Below are positions 21,498 to 22,045 of a DNA stretch of 22,045 nucleotides, piece by piece. The notes beneath the pieces are model-generated. The model did not search any database and was not told the origin of the DNA. It worked only from the letters and a program-made list of their open reading frames with translations. Position 1 is the stretch's first letter; every line of letters begins with the position of its first letter. This DNA comes from an uncultured Clostridia bacterium (GTDB lineage Bacteria > Bacillota > Clostridia > TANB77 > CAG-508), in assembly GCA_934131055.1 (NCBI GenBank), contig CAKOZB010000006.1, positions 1 to 22,045 on the forward strand. The letters are read 5' to 3'. Made by a program: the position numbers and the translations under genes.

Positions 21498-22045
21498 TTA
21501 TTTCATTGTTTCGCTATTGTTTATTATTAACGTACTATACATAAATAATACATCTTGGTCTTTAAATTCTATATATTGGCTTAATAACTTTGGTGATATA
21601 TATCTTGTATCAACCACCGTTATTTTACTATATCCTGTCACCAATAATGGAATTAAACTGCTACCATAAGAGTCTCTAAATACTATTAGTTCTTTAGTAC
21701 CATTATAATCTGGATTCTCTATTGTTAGCATTGGCGTTGCTCCGGATAGATATACATCATATTTATCTAAACTATTTATTTTATTAAAATTGTAAATACC
21801 AGAATATTCTTTTGTTTCATAATTATATACCTTGCATCTTTTTAATGTGTCATTGGTTAGCACTTTTATTTCGTCGTTTTCACTGCTAATCGGAAGTTGA
21901 CCGCTATATACGCCTTTAAAATCTGTAATTTTTTTAGTTTCATAATCTTTTGATATGTTTGCATTCATCTGATTTGCAATTTTTTCTGCGATTTTTAATA
22001 TACTTTCTTGTTTCCAGTGTGTATCTGTCTTATAATAGTCTGATA
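21498..22045 (-). CDS. DHHW/AlgX-like SGNH-family protein, 5' end beyond the window
   Basis: Only the last 182 codons are inside the window; the frame runs on past 22045. The piece begins SDYYKTDTHWKQESILKIA, which contains the DxHW motif (here DTHW) of the DHHW/AlgX-AlgJ group, and later holds the second conserved site LIVFRDSYGSSLIPLL, with the Ser of the SGNH-like centre. Proteins of this group are extracellular or periplasmic and some O-acetylate polysaccharides, so a role in cell-surface polysaccharide modification is plausible but not shown here. The N-terminal signal or membrane anchor that such proteins carry is not in view. The internal ATG at 21968 has no ribosome binding site and is not the start. 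Confidence 0.8.
   Translation of the reverse strand, partial: SDYYKTDTHWKQESILKIAEKIANQMNANISKDYETKKITDFKGVYSGQLPISSENDEIKVLTNDTLKRCKVYNYETKEYSGIYNFNKINSLDKYDVYLSGATPMLTIENPDYNGTKELIVFRDSYGSSLIPLLVTGYSKITVVDTRYISPKLLSQYIEFKDQDVLFMYSTLIINNSETMK

Overview
The window looks like a stretch of a low-GC, Gram-positive chromosome, most likely an anaerobic Clostridia member. This rests on very AT-rich DNA, strong AGGAGG-type ribosome binding sites, sigma-A promoters with 17-18 nt spacers, an S-box (SAM-I) riboswitch on metK, many small Rho-independent terminators, and a spore photoproduct lyase homologue. Genus and species cannot be told from the sequence. All genes but one (12511..12855) lie on the minus strand, so the window reads transcriptionally from right to left.

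Right end (about 19.2-22.0 kb): the 3' end of a DHHW/AlgX-like gene, a SAM-dependent methyltransferase and a very small GNAT protein. Next comes a complete type III toxin-antitoxin locus: promoter, three 36-nt antitoxin RNA repeats, terminator, and the ToxN/AbiQ-family endoribonuclease. The toxin stop overlaps the start of a methylguanine-DNA methyltransferase gene (ogt), which is followed by the alkylation glycosylase gene tag. A toxin module therefore runs straight into alkylation-damage repair genes.

Middle (about 12.2-18.5 kb): an RsuA/RluB pseudouridine synthase, a pentapeptide-repeat protein, a MATE transporter fused to a cytidylate-kinase-like domain with its own promoter and leader hairpin, and an accessory FtsH-type AAA metalloprotease. 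Convergent to the protease is a 114-aa orphan gene. The protease and orphan look richer in GC than their neighbours and share a strong bidirectional terminator.

Left half (about 0-12.2 kb): a RhuM-Fic/DOC fusion broken by one extra base, a spore-photoproduct-lyase-like radical SAM protein with Ser at the usual hydrogen-donor Cys position, and metK under a SAM-I riboswitch. These are followed by a membrane protein with two zinc fingers, an operon of HAD, Nudix, Nudix-like and DUF362 genes that runs into a 5'-truncated DXS/transketolase remnant, an MgtA-type P-type ATPase and a class II Fic protein.

A GC-rich foldback repeat of about 30 bp occurs three times: in the metK leader, just after the radical SAM gene, and at the 3' end of tag. 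No insertion sequence, CRISPR array, rRNA or tRNA was recognised. Gene starts were chosen from visible ribosome binding sites and often differ from the longest open frame.
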